In this document: positions 25,416 through 34,469 of the stretch, in pieces | How the letters are laid out: every line of letters begins with the position of its first letter | How positions within the stretch are numbered: the stretch's first letter is position 1 | Origin: DAOTVY01 sp041082245 | GTDB taxonomy: Bacteria; Chloroflexota; Chloroflexia; DTKN01 | Direction: 5' to 3' | Length of the DNA stretch: 64,000 nucleotides | Assembly (NCBI GenBank): GCA_041082245.1 | Contig: JBDOIE010000015.1 | Location: 1-64,000, forward strand | Made by a program: the position numbers and the translations under genes | Notes under the pieces: model-generated | The model's input: the letters and a program-made list of their open reading frames with translations, nothing else | Told to the model about the DNA's origin: nothing | The model's database searches: none

Positions 25416-26253
25416 ACGCAGGCGGCTTGGGCGCGGGCTAGACGCGCTTATCCCCACGGCAGGAGAGAGCGAAGGGATCCGCGAAATCCCGCTGGAACGG
25501 ATCGTGCCGAACCCCCGCCAGCCGCGCCAGCGGGAGGATCCCGAGGGGCTGCAGGAACTTGCTGCATCGATCGCGGCGCACGGGGTGCTGCAGCCGGTCA
25601 TCGTGACCGAGGTGCTGGATGCGCTTCCGCCGACCTATCAGCTCGTCGCAGGGGAACGGCGCTGGCGTGCCGCGCGTCTGGCCGGGTTGACCACGATTCC
25701 GGCGATCGTGAAGGATGTCTCGCCGCGGCAGATGGTGGAGCTCGCGCTGGTCGAGAACCTCCAGCGCGAAGATCTGAACCCGCTGGAAGAAGCGGAAGCT
25801 TACCGGGTGCTGGTGGAAGAGTTCGGGTTGAACCACGACGATGTGGCACGTCAGGTCGGGCGAAGCCGGCCGGCTGTGACGAACAGCCTGCGTCTCTTAC
25901 AGCTTCCCGAGCCCGTGCGGGAACGTGTGGCTTCGGGCGAGTTGTCGGCCGGGCACGCTCGGGCGTTGCTTTCGCTCCCTACGCCGGAGGCCCAGGTGAA
26001 GGCGATGGAGATCGTCCTCCGACGCGGGCTGAGCGTACGCCAGACCGAACGGCTCGTGCGCGGCCTCTTGCGCCGCAGAGAGCGAGGCGTGGCCACGCGG
26101 CGGGACGAGCCGGAGATCGCCGCCCTGGAGGCGCGCTTGCAAGGGTTGCTGGGCACCCGGGTCCGTATCCAGCGGGGGCGCAAAGGAGGCCGTCTCGTCA
26201 TCTACTTCTTTTCCGACGAGGAGCTGGAAGCGCTGCTACAGCGTTTGGAATGA
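25408..26253 (+). CDS. parB: Chromosome-partitioning protein ParB (Spo0J)
   Basis: A 281-residue ParB: N-terminal RRLGRGLDALI (ParA-interacting tail), then NPRQPRQ, VAGERRWRAARLAG and VENLQREDLNPLEEA of the CTPase/N-terminal domain. A helix-turn-helix (DDVARQVGRSRPAVTNSLRLL) and a C-terminal dimerisation region follow. The start at 25408 overlaps the parA stop and has AAGGAGGGG upstream. No consensus parS palindrome was seen in this window. Confidence 0.93.
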   Translation: MSERRRLGRGLDALIPTAGESEGIREIPLERIVPNPRQPRQREDPEGLQELAASIAAHGVLQPVIVTEVLDALPPTYQLVAGERRWRAARLAGLTTIPAIVKDVSPRQMVELALVENLQREDLNPLEEAEAYRVLVEEFGLNHDDVARQVGRSRPAVTNSLRLLQLPEPVRERVASGELSAGHARALLSLPTPEAQVKAMEIVLRRGLSVRQTERLVRGLLRRRERGVATRRDEPEIAALEARLQGLLGTRVRIQRGRKGGRLVIYFFSDEELEALLQRLE

Positions 26254-26282
26254 CCCGCCTTTAGCGGGGCAAGGAGGAAACC

Positions 26283-27215
26283 ATGCCGCTGGTCAATTCG
26301 CGTGCACTGTTCGAACGGGCTTCGAAAGAGGGGTATGCCATCGGTGGGTTCAATGTGAACAACATGGAGATTCTGCAGGGAATCGTCGATGCCGCAGAGG
26401 AGAAGCGTGCGCCTCTGATCCTTCAGGTCTCAGCCGGTGCGCGGCGCTATGCGCGCCACGAGTACCTGACGAAGCTGGTCGAAGCGGCGGTGCTGACGAG
26501 CAGTGTTCCGATCGTGCTCCACCTCGACCACGGGGAGGATTTCGCGATCTGCAAGAGCTGCATCGACGGCGGCTTTACCTCGGTGATGATCGACGGGTCG
26601 CGGCTGCCGTTCGAAGAGAACATCGCCCTGACGCGGCAGGTCGTGGAGTATGCCCATCCCCGCGGTGTTACCGTGGAAGCGGAACTGGGTCGGCTGGCCG
26701 GGATCGAGGACGACGTTTCGGCCACCGAGCGTGAGGCGCGCTTCACAGACCCCGACCAGGCCGCCGAGTTCGTGGCACGTACCGGATGCGACTCGCTGGC
26801 CGTAGCGATCGGGACGAGCCACGGGGCCTATAAGTTCAAAGGGGAACCGCGTCTGGACTTCGATCGTCTGCGTGCCATCGTGGAGAAATTGCCCCCGGGG
26901 TACCCGCTCGTGCTCCACGGGGCTTCCAGTGTCCTTCCTGAGTTGGTGCAGATCTGCAACGCTTACGGCGGCAATATCCCGGGTGCCCAGGGCGTGCCGG
27001 AGGAGATGATCATCGAGGCGCGCAAGATCGGCATCCGGAAGGTGAACATCGATACCGACCTTCGGTTGGCGTTTACAGGTGCGGTGCGCAAGTACCTGTT
27101 CGAGCATCCGGAGGAATTCGATCCGCGCAAGTACCTGGCCCCTGCCCGCGAGGCAATCCGCCAGGTCGTGCTCCACAAGCTGGACGTGCTGGGTTGCGTG
27201 GGAAAGGCCGACTGA
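26283..27215 (+). CDS. fba: Class II fructose-bisphosphate aldolase
   Basis: A 310-residue zinc aldolase that cleaves fructose-1,6-bisphosphate to two triose phosphates. GGFNVNNME at the start, HLDHGED (catalytic Asp and zinc His), EAELGRLAG, GTSHGAYKF and LHGASS (zinc His and phosphate loop) are in order, as is NIDTDLR near the end. AAGGAGG precedes the ATG, and a small CCCGC/GCGGG hairpin lies between parB and this gene. A tagatose-bisphosphate aldolase cannot be excluded. Confidence 0.92.
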   Translation: MPLVNSRALFERASKEGYAIGGFNVNNMEILQGIVDAAEEKRAPLILQVSAGARRYARHEYLTKLVEAAVLTSSVPIVLHLDHGEDFAICKSCIDGGFTSVMIDGSRLPFEENIALTRQVVEYAHPRGVTVEAELGRLAGIEDDVSATEREARFTDPDQAAEFVARTGCDSLAVAIGTSHGAYKFKGEPRLDFDRLRAIVEKLPPGYPLVLHGASSVLPELVQICNAYGGNIPGAQGVPEEMIIEARKIGIRKVNIDTDLRLAFTGAVRKYLFEHPEEFDPRKYLAPAREAIRQVVLHKLDVLGCVGKAD

Positions 27216-27274
27216 GCTCGGCGCAGGCCGGGCAGGGCCCACCATCCCGGCGGTAAACCGGCAGGAGGGACTCG

Positions 27275-28981
27275 ATGCGCAAGGGCTACCTGGCTTTCGT
27301 ACTCCATTCGCATATGCCGTATGTCCGGCAGGCCGGGCGGTGGCCTTTCGGCGAGGAGATGCTCCACGAAGCGATGGCGGAAACCTACCTTCCCCTTCTG
27401 AACGCGTTCTACGACCTGCGCGCGGATGGTGTGCCCTTTCGGGTCACCGTCGGGATTACACCGATCCTCGGGGAGCAGCTGGCCGATGCGGAAGTCTTGG
27501 ACCATTTCGAGACCTTTCTGCTGGGGGAAGTCGAGCTGGCGCACCAGGATGTGGAGCGCTTCCAGAAGGCAGAAGCGTCGGTTCCAGATGCTCCGCATTT
27601 CCTGTACCTGGCGCGCTTCTATGAGGAGTGGTACCGCAATCTCCTCCAGGCATTCCGTGAGCGGTTCCGGCGGGATCTGATCGGGGCTTTTCACCTCCTG
27701 CAGGACGAGGGGTTCATCGACATTCTGACGAGCGCGGCGACGCACGCCTACTTGCCCCTGATGGAGCGCGATTCGACCATCTACGCGCAGCTACGCACTG
27801 GGGTCGCGAGCTACCTGCGCCATTTTGGCCGTCTTCCGAGAGGCATCTGGTTGCCCGAGTGTGCGTATCGGCCGGGCTTCCTTAAGGTCGAGGACGGGCG
27901 AGAGATCGTGAAACCGGGCCTTGAGGAGTTTCTGGCGGAGCTGAACCTGAGCTACACGTTTGTCGAGACACACGCCATCGAGCGCGGCCGGCTGACTGGG
28001 AAGGCGGTGGGCGATGTGGTGGGGCCGTACGGTGGGGTGCCGAAGCGCAAACTCGTAGTACCGCTCGAAGAAGGCCGGGAGCCGGCCGAGCGAACCACTT
28101 TCCGGCCCTATTACATCCAGGCTTCTTCCGTGGCCGTTTTCGGGCGAGATGCGCGCACGGGCAAGCAGGTGTGGTCCGCATCGGAGGGTTATCCGGGCGA
28201 TTTCGTGTATCGGGAGTTTCATCGCAAGGACGATATCTCCGGCTTGCAGTACTGGCGTGTAACCGGAGATCGGGTTGACCTGGGCGAAAAGGACCTGTAC
28301 GATCCGTATCACGCGTTCCACCGCGCGCAGGAGCACGCGTCGCATTTTGTGGAGGTGGTGCGGGAGCACCTGCTCGGCTACTGGGCCAGGAGCGGCCGGC
28401 CGGGGATCGTGGTTGCGGCCTACGATACGGAGCTGTTCGGCCATTGGTGGTTCGAGGGCATCAACTGGCTCAAAGAGGTCCTGGTACGTCTGGCGCGCGA
28501 TCCGGATATCGAACTGAGCACTGTGGGGGAGTATCTGGAGCAGTTTCCGCCCGAGGAAGCGATCGTGTTGCCGGAGGGGTCGTGGGGCAAGGGCGGAGAC
28601 CATTCTACCTGGATGAACCCGGAGACCGAGTGGATGTGGCCCCTCATCCACGACGCAGAACGGCGTATGGAGCAACTGGTGGCTCGCTTCCCGGATGCCG
28701 AGGGCGAGCGTCTGGAAGTCCTGAAGCAGGCCGGGCGCGAACTGCTCCTTCTGGAAAGCAGCGACTGGCCGTTTCTGATCGACACAGGGCAGGCGGTCGC
28801 GTACGCGACGGACCGTTTCCAGGGGCATTTGGCGCGGTTCAACCGCCTTTGCGTACTTGCGGAAAAGCCCTCTCTGGACGCTGCGGATCGTGACTACCTT
28901 CAGGAGTGCCAGCGTTTGGACAACCCCTTCCTGAACCTGGACTACCGCGTCTTCTCGGCGCGCGAAGGGCGAGCCGGCTAA
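27275..28981 (+). CDS. GH57 1,4-alpha-glucan branching enzyme
   Basis: A 568-residue family 57 protein. LHSHMPYV begins the barrel, the nucleophile Glu is in GIWLPECAYRP (about residue 196), and the acid/base Asp is in AAYDTELFGHWWFEG (about 390), followed by the DUF1957-type helical C-terminus with SSDWPFLI. These features match the thermophile branching enzymes that make alpha-1,6 branches in glycogen-like glucan. It follows fba by 59 bp. A GH57 amylase of other specificity is the alternative. Confidence 0.88.
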   Translation: MRKGYLAFVLHSHMPYVRQAGRWPFGEEMLHEAMAETYLPLLNAFYDLRADGVPFRVTVGITPILGEQLADAEVLDHFETFLLGEVELAHQDVERFQKAEASVPDAPHFLYLARFYEEWYRNLLQAFRERFRRDLIGAFHLLQDEGFIDILTSAATHAYLPLMERDSTIYAQLRTGVASYLRHFGRLPRGIWLPECAYRPGFLKVEDGREIVKPGLEEFLAELNLSYTFVETHAIERGRLTGKAVGDVVGPYGGVPKRKLVVPLEEGREPAERTTFRPYYIQASSVAVFGRDARTGKQVWSASEGYPGDFVYREFHRKDDISGLQYWRVTGDRVDLGEKDLYDPYHAFHRAQEHASHFVEVVREHLLGYWARSGRPGIVVAAYDTELFGHWWFEGINWLKEVLVRLARDPDIELSTVGEYLEQFPPEEAIVLPEGSWGKGGDHSTWMNPETEWMWPLIHDAERRMEQLVARFPDAEGERLEVLKQAGRELLLLESSDWPFLIDTGQAVAYATDRFQGHLARFNRLCVLAEKPSLDAADRDYLQECQRLDNPFLNLDYRVFSAREGRAG

Positions 28982-28984
28982 CCG

Positions 28985-31099
28985 ATGGTAGGCTTGGGCA
29001 GTCATCCCGGGCAATCCAGCTGCTGGAAGGCCGGTAGCCGCTGCTTCTGGCCGAACGCCCTTTCGCGGTACCGGGTGTTGCCTCTTGTGCTGCTAGTGAC
29101 CGCGATCTTTGTGGTGTGCGCGTACCAGTTCGACCGCATCTACACGGTGGATGCGGGTCGATACGCGGATCGTCCCTTCCTGCGAGGTTTTCATGATCGG
29201 GAGGGAGTCGACGGGCTCGAGCCTTTCCGCTGGACGGGTGCGAGGTCGGAAGTGATTTTCCCGGGGGTAGGGGCGCGGGACCGGTGGCTGCTGGTGCGGC
29301 TGGGCGGGCACGAGTACGCGGGGTTAGCGGACCGGACGGTGCGGATCGCGGTCAATGGCACTGTGATGAGCGAGGTCGTGGTGTCGAAGGGCTGGCAGGC
29401 GTACCGTTTCTGGATTCCGGCCAGCGAGCAACATCTGGGCAGCGTACGGGTTACGCTCGAAACGACGCCGTTTGTGCCAGCGGAGGTCGCTGGGGGCGAG
29501 GATGATCGCCTTGTCGGGGTGAAGGTAAGCCGCGTGGAGCTCGTGCCTATGAGCAATGGATTCTCGGCCGGCTGGCCGGCCCTCGTACCGCTCTTGTGGT
29601 GCCTGCTCCTTGTGGCAGGGATTTACGCAGGGCTGAGCACCTGGGTCGTTTCTTGGCGAGGGGCTGCCGTGGTTGCCCTGCTTGTGGCAGCCGCTGTTGC
29701 CTGCGCGCTCAGCGTGTACCGGCTTCAGGTGGCGGCCTACCTGCCACGGCTCGTGGCAGGGATGCTGCTGGGCCTGGCGCTCGCCGCAGCTTCGGGCCGC
29801 CTAGCGCGCCTCCTGTACCGGTGGAGTGGCGTGGCCGCATCCGATCGGGACGTACGGTGGCTTCAGGCGATCTTTCTGGTTGGCTTCTGGCTGAAGGCCT
29901 GGGGCCTGCTCTACCCCAACAGTGTCGCGATCGACCTGAAGTGGCATCTCTGGCAGGCACAGCGAATCGTGGATGGAGAGCTCGCCACGATCTACAAACC
30001 CGGGGCGCTCGCGTTCTGGATCGCGCCGGACCAGTGGGGCGGCAGCCTGGAAGCGGCCGTGCCCTATTCACCGTTCTACCACATCACTGCCGCAGCGTTC
30101 TTCTTCCTTCCATGGCCCCCGTACGTCACGGCGAACCTTCTGAGCGTTTTCCTGGATACAAGCCGCGGCTTCTTGCTCTACGGGCTCGCGAGAAAACTGG
30201 GTATGGGGAACCGCGCAGGTATCTTTGCGGCGCTGCTGTACGGCCTTTTCCCGACGACGTTCCTCCTCCATTCCTGGGGAAACGTGCCGACGACGACCGG
30301 GCTCTGGTGGGCGATTGCCGCTACGTGGTACCTTGTGGCGGGGTGGGAAAAGATGAAGCGCTGGACCGTCTGGTCCGGGCTTGTCGTCTTGCTCCTGGGC
30401 ACAATGCTCTATTATAGCGTGATCGCGGCGTTCATCGTCGTCTTTTTCGTGCTCTTGCTCCTTGGGCTCTCGTGGAGCCGTAGCCTCGAAGTACGCCCGC
30501 TCGGGAGGGTCGGGCTTGCCCTGGTGGTTGCTGTAGGGCTGGCGATGGCGATCTACTACTGGCAGTACGTTCCCCCGCTCTTGCTGCTCTTGCGCTCCGG
30601 GAGACTGGGAGCAGGCCTGGGAAGCACGGCCCAGTCCGTTCCGGTGACCGTGTTCCTCTGGCGGACACTCGTGAGGATCGCTTCGCTGCGGTACGGGCTC
30701 CTCTGGCCGGCAGTGCTGGCCTTCGTGGGGCTCTGGGCGGGACGCGGCTGCTTGCGGAATCCCCTGACGCGCTGGCTGACATGGTCCTGGTTCCTGACAG
30801 GGCTGCTGTTCCTGGCAGTCGATTACCGGATCCAGCTCGTCGATAAGCATATCTTCTTCCTGATGCCGCTTCTCGCGCTGTGGGGCGGGGTCGCACTCGA
30901 TTGGTTGCTGGGCAGCCGGTGCTGGGGGAAAGCAATAGTGTGGGCGACCGCTCTAGCGCTTGCGGTGGCCTCACTGCATACCTGGCTGTACCGGCTTTCG
31001 AACGTACAGCAAGAATGGACCGAAGCAGATATCCGGATTGTCGGCGAACGGCTGGCCCCGCTGATGGTCGCCGGCATCCAGCGGCTCTTGGGGCTGTAG
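28985..31099 (+). CDS. GT-C-like polytopic membrane protein with N-terminal beta domain
   Basis: A 704-residue integral membrane protein: one segment near residues 30-48, an external beta-rich domain (about 60-190, with EPFRWTGARSEVIFPG), then at least eleven membrane segments. The loop after the next segments contains AIDLKWHLWQA and a YSPFYH patch, resembling polyprenyl-linked sugar transferases of the GT-C fold, though no DxD at the usual place is certain. The N-terminal domain resembles that of the protein at 34470-36758. The gene begins 3 bp after the GH57 stop and ends 2 bp before the next gene. Donor and acceptor unknown. Confidence 0.75.
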   Translation: MVGLGSHPGQSSCWKAGSRCFWPNALSRYRVLPLVLLVTAIFVVCAYQFDRIYTVDAGRYADRPFLRGFHDREGVDGLEPFRWTGARSEVIFPGVGARDRWLLVRLGGHEYAGLADRTVRIAVNGTVMSEVVVSKGWQAYRFWIPASEQHLGSVRVTLETTPFVPAEVAGGEDDRLVGVKVSRVELVPMSNGFSAGWPALVPLLWCLLLVAGIYAGLSTWVVSWRGAAVVALLVAAAVACALSVYRLQVAAYLPRLVAGMLLGLALAAASGRLARLLYRWSGVAASDRDVRWLQAIFLVGFWLKAWGLLYPNSVAIDLKWHLWQAQRIVDGELATIYKPGALAFWIAPDQWGGSLEAAVPYSPFYHITAAAFFFLPWPPYVTANLLSVFLDTSRGFLLYGLARKLGMGNRAGIFAALLYGLFPTTFLLHSWGNVPTTTGLWWAIAATWYLVAGWEKMKRWTVWSGLVVLLLGTMLYYSVIAAFIVVFFVLLLLGLSWSRSLEVRPLGRVGLALVVAVGLAMAIYYWQYVPPLLLLLRSGRLGAGLGSTAQSVPVTVFLWRTLVRIASLRYGLLWPAVLAFVGLWAGRGCLRNPLTRWLTWSWFLTGLLFLAVDYRIQLVDKHIFFLMPLLALWGGVALDWLLGSRCWGKAIVWATALALAVASLHTWLYRLSNVQQEWTEADIRIVGERLAPLMVAGIQRLLGL

Positions 31100-31101
31100 C
31101 G

Positions 31102-32598
31102 ATGCGCGTGTGGCCGAGAAGCGCGGTAGACCGGCTGACTAGCTTCTGGAACAGGCTCGAACGCCACGCGGGTCTCCTGTTGGCGCTGATGCTCGTGGGC
31201 TATGGGTTGCTGTTCAGCGCAGCCTCGATCTACAAACTGTACACCTTGCGGCAGGGTTTCGACCTTGCGGGCAACGAGCAGACGATCTGGAACACCATGC
31301 ACGGCCGGTTCTTCCGGACCTCGGTGTTCGCGATGATGGATTATGACTTCGATGACGGACCGGTGCTCCTGGAGATCCCGCTCGCGGCCCTGTACGCGCT
31401 CTGTCCGTCCACGTCTACGCTGCTCGTACTGCAAACGCTGGCGATCGTTCTGGGGGCGTTGCCGCTCTACGGTCTGGTCCGCGACCTGTGGGGCCGGCGG
31501 GTGCCAGGGTTGATCGCAGCAGCGCTCTATCTGCTGCACCCGACGGTCCAGCACATCAACCTCTACGAGTTCCAGTACCGCTCTTTTTCGATGGCCTTTG
31601 CGCTCGCTGCCTTCTACTTCTTCGAACGCCGTCGCTGGGGTTGGTGGGCGCTTTTTCTCCTGCTCGCGATGGCGACCAAGACCGAGTCCGCGCTTTTTGC
31701 GGTCGCCTTCGGAGTGTACGCTTTGCTTCGTAAACGTCGGTGGCCGTACGTGGTCCCGCCGATCGTCGTGGGCGCTGCTTGGTTCTACATCGCCCTGTTT
31801 GTCGTTGTCCCGCACTTTACACACGGGAATGGCAGTTTCGTCGCCGGCATCTACAGCTACGGCTACCTGGGCAATACGCTGGGCGAAGTGGTCCGTACCT
31901 TTGTGACGCGGCCGGTGTTCGTGCTTTCCGTACTCTTTCAGCCGCTCAAGGTACGGTTCCTCCTCTCCTTCCTGTTCCTTTCGGCGTTCTTGCCGATCCT
32001 TGCGCCGGGGCCGCTTCTGCCGGCTGCTCCGATCTTCCTGCTGAACCTGCTTTCCCCAAACCCGGTACAGTTCAGCCTCTACTACCAGTACCAGGGGCTG
32101 ACGCTGCCCGCAGTGCTCGTATCTGCGTGGTATGGACTGGATCGCCTGCTTCGCTTCGGCCGGCGGCGGCTGGGGTGGGAGGGGGAACGCGCTCGTTCGA
32201 TTGCCCTCTGCTTGCTGCTCGTGTTCGGCCTGTTGAACTGCGTGCTGTGGAAAAACGCCCTGTGGAGTACGGTACGCAACCGGGATACCGCGCAGCGGAT
32301 TGCCGATGCGCGCGCGGTGCTGGCCCAGGTACCGCCCGATGCTCCGGTTGCGGCCAGCAGTTTTCTCGCTCCCTTCCTGGCACAGCGCGAAGGCCTCTAC
32401 TTCTTTCCCGGCAACCGGTCCTATCCGGAGGCGTACATCGCCCGCGCCGAGTACATCGTGACGGACACCTCCGATCTTCTCCCACCGCGCGGCCGCGAAC
32501 TGCTGGCTGCCTACCGCCAGAGCGGGGAGTGGGAAGTGGTCGTGCAGCGGGGCGACTTCTTACTACTGCGGCGGGTGCGCCCGTCGCCGCAGCCGTGA
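31102..32598 (+). CDS. DUF2079-type polytopic membrane protein
   Basis: A 498-residue membrane protein with about ten hydrophobic segments. FDLAGNEQTIWNTMHGRFF in the first external loop, HINLYEFQYRSFSMAFAL and MATKTESALFA are typical of the DUF2079 family, a GT-C-like group of unproven function. A short soluble end (VAASSFLAPFLAQREG) follows. ATG 31102 immediately follows the previous stop, indicating cotranscription. It probably handles lipid-linked sugars, which is inference from fold and neighbours. Confidence 0.82.
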   Translation: MRVWPRSAVDRLTSFWNRLERHAGLLLALMLVGYGLLFSAASIYKLYTLRQGFDLAGNEQTIWNTMHGRFFRTSVFAMMDYDFDDGPVLLEIPLAALYALCPSTSTLLVLQTLAIVLGALPLYGLVRDLWGRRVPGLIAAALYLLHPTVQHINLYEFQYRSFSMAFALAAFYFFERRRWGWWALFLLLAMATKTESALFAVAFGVYALLRKRRWPYVVPPIVVGAAWFYIALFVVVPHFTHGNGSFVAGIYSYGYLGNTLGEVVRTFVTRPVFVLSVLFQPLKVRFLLSFLFLSAFLPILAPGPLLPAAPIFLLNLLSPNPVQFSLYYQYQGLTLPAVLVSAWYGLDRLLRFGRRRLGWEGERARSIALCLLLVFGLLNCVLWKNALWSTVRNRDTAQRIADARAVLAQVPPDAPVAASSFLAPFLAQREGLYFFPGNRSYPEAYIARAEYIVTDTSDLLPPRGRELLAAYRQSGEWEVVVQRGDFLLLRRVRPSPQP

Positions 32599-32632
32599 CG
32601 CGGGCGCTTTTGGATTCGGAGCGAGGCGCAAC

Positions 32633-34324
32633 GTGGACGAAACCAACCACACGCCGCTTTCACGTCAGGTTGCGGGAGCGATGTTCTGGAACGTGATGCT
32701 CTTCCCGCTCAAGTTTGTGGTCGGCGTGGCCGTGGGCATCGTCGTGCCGAACCTCCTGGGGCTGGAGCGCTACGGTCTTTACATTCTGCTTGTTTCTTTG
32801 GCAAGTACCCTGGGAAGCTATGCGGACCTGGGGATGGAGCGCGCTTTGCCACGCTACATTCCCGAGGTCGCGCACCATTTCGGACGCGCGGGACTGCGCC
32901 GCTTCCTGCGCGAAGTCGTCGTGGTCAAACTGGGCTTGCTGCTCCTGCTCCTCCTGGGCCTGCAGCTGTTCTCCGGTCCGCTCCAGGGGTATGTGCGGGG
33001 CAACGAATTGCGCAAGATCGCCTCGATCGACCTTCAGCTGCAGCAGGAAAGCGATCCGGTGCGACGCGAACGCCTGCTTGCTGAGCGGAGTGCGCACGAG
33101 CAGCTGATCGCCCGGTTGGAGCGCGAGGGCCGGCTGTACCTCTGGACAATCGGCGCAATGCTCCTTCTGGGGGCGGTTTTCGATGTCTTGACGCGCCTCC
33201 TCGTGGCCTACTTCAGGCAACGGGCCACAAACGCGATCGATGTGGGGTTGGCAGTGCTGCAACCGCTGCTCATCATCGTGTTGGTCCTGGCCGGCTGGGA
33301 CATGAAAGGGATCCTGGTTGCCCTGGTCGTCACACCGATCGTCGGGGTGGCGCTTGCCGCCTGGCGTGCACGGCAGGCGATGGTGGCGCTGCCGGAAGGC
33401 ACCGCAACGGCAGATCGGTGGTGGCATCGCGTCTGGAGACGTTTCCTTGCCTTCTCGGCGATCTCCTACCTGATCAACCTCAGCACATGGCTGTACGACC
33501 TCGCCTTCCTGAGCCTGGTCACGGCGGCATACCTGGGCACAGCGGACGTAGCGGCCCTGGGGGTGGCAAGCAAGTTTGTGGGCCTCTTTCTGACCTACCT
33601 GATGGTACCGTTGAGCGGGATCCAGGTACCGCTCTTCGCCCATCTGTACGCGCGGAAAGGCCTGCAGGAGCTCCAGCAGGCGTTCGAGGTCCTGAGCCAG
33701 TTCCTGCTCCTCCTGCTTGTGCCCACGGGCGTCGGACTTGCGCTGCTGTCCCCGTCTCTGGTTCCGCTGCTCTACCCCGGGTTTCCCCGGAGCACGGGCG
33801 TACTCGTGATCATCCTCATCGCGGCGATGTTCCTGGAAACGCTGATCGGGACACCCCAGAACATCCTGCAGGTCTACGAGCGCTACGGGATCGTGGTCCT
33901 CGGCCGGCTCCTTGCTCTGGTCGTGGTACCGCTGCTTTACCTATGGGTGCCGCGGTACGGGCTGATCGGCGCAGTCGGGGCGGCGAGTGTGGCGCGCGTG
34001 GCTTCGCGGGCGGTAACTTTCTGCTACAGCCTGCGGGCTTTCCCGCTGCACTTTCCCTGGCGGTTTGCCGCGCGGGTGAGTTGTGCCACGGCGACCATGC
34101 TGGCCGTCCTCTACCCCCTGACCCTATGGTTGAGGATCACCCAGATCGGGAGCGGCTGGGGAGGGCGCCTCGCCGTGCTGGCGAAGGACCTGGGCCTCAC
34201 AGCGCTCGGAGGTGTAGTGTTCTTCGGCGTGCTCCGCCTGCTCGGCGGTCTCGACCCGGCGTTGCGGAATCGTCTGAACGAACTGCGTTTCCCGCTGAAA
34301 GAGCGGATCCTGCGTTTCCTCTAG
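32633..34324 (+). CDS. Polysaccharide flippase (MOP superfamily)
   Basis: A 563-residue membrane protein of the oligosaccharide flippase type with about 14 segments. The opening QVAGAMFWNVMLFPLKFVVG and the YGLYILLVSLASTLGSYADLGME stretch are characteristic of Wzx-like proteins. An extra hydrophilic, Glu/Arg-rich segment of about 45 residues (near 125-168) separates two membrane segments. Start GTG 32633 has GAGG upstream. With the surrounding GT-C-like genes it would move lipid-linked glycan across the membrane. Confidence 0.88.
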   Translation: MDETNHTPLSRQVAGAMFWNVMLFPLKFVVGVAVGIVVPNLLGLERYGLYILLVSLASTLGSYADLGMERALPRYIPEVAHHFGRAGLRRFLREVVVVKLGLLLLLLLGLQLFSGPLQGYVRGNELRKIASIDLQLQQESDPVRRERLLAERSAHEQLIARLEREGRLYLWTIGAMLLLGAVFDVLTRLLVAYFRQRATNAIDVGLAVLQPLLIIVLVLAGWDMKGILVALVVTPIVGVALAAWRARQAMVALPEGTATADRWWHRVWRRFLAFSAISYLINLSTWLYDLAFLSLVTAAYLGTADVAALGVASKFVGLFLTYLMVPLSGIQVPLFAHLYARKGLQELQQAFEVLSQFLLLLLVPTGVGLALLSPSLVPLLYPGFPRSTGVLVIILIAAMFLETLIGTPQNILQVYERYGIVVLGRLLALVVVPLLYLWVPRYGLIGAVGAASVARVASRAVTFCYSLRAFPLHFPWRFAARVSCATATMLAVLYPLTLWLRITQIGSGWGGRLAVLAKDLGLTALGGVVFFGVLRLLGGLDPALRNRLNELRFPLKERILRFL

Positions 34325-34396
34325 GAGGGCGCTGGCGTTCGCGTACAACCCTGCTGCGCTCGGCTGTTCCGGGGAAACTTCTGGCATAGAGCGCGC

Positions 34397-34425
34397 TTGC
34401 CCGCGGCGTGTGCGGGTGGTATAAT
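34397..34425 (+). promoter_or_regulatory. Promoter before the 34470 membrane protein gene
   Basis: TTGCCC (34397-34402), 17 bp, TATAAT (34420-34425), in the 145-bp gap after the flippase gene. Confidence 0.75.
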
Positions 34426-34469
34426 CCGGCGCTGATTGTGCACCCGATGGGAAAAGCGAAGGTCGTGCG

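Noticed and set aside
24600..26260. parS partition sites near parA-parB
   Set aside because: No 16-bp palindrome resembling the parS consensus was found by eye in or around these genes.
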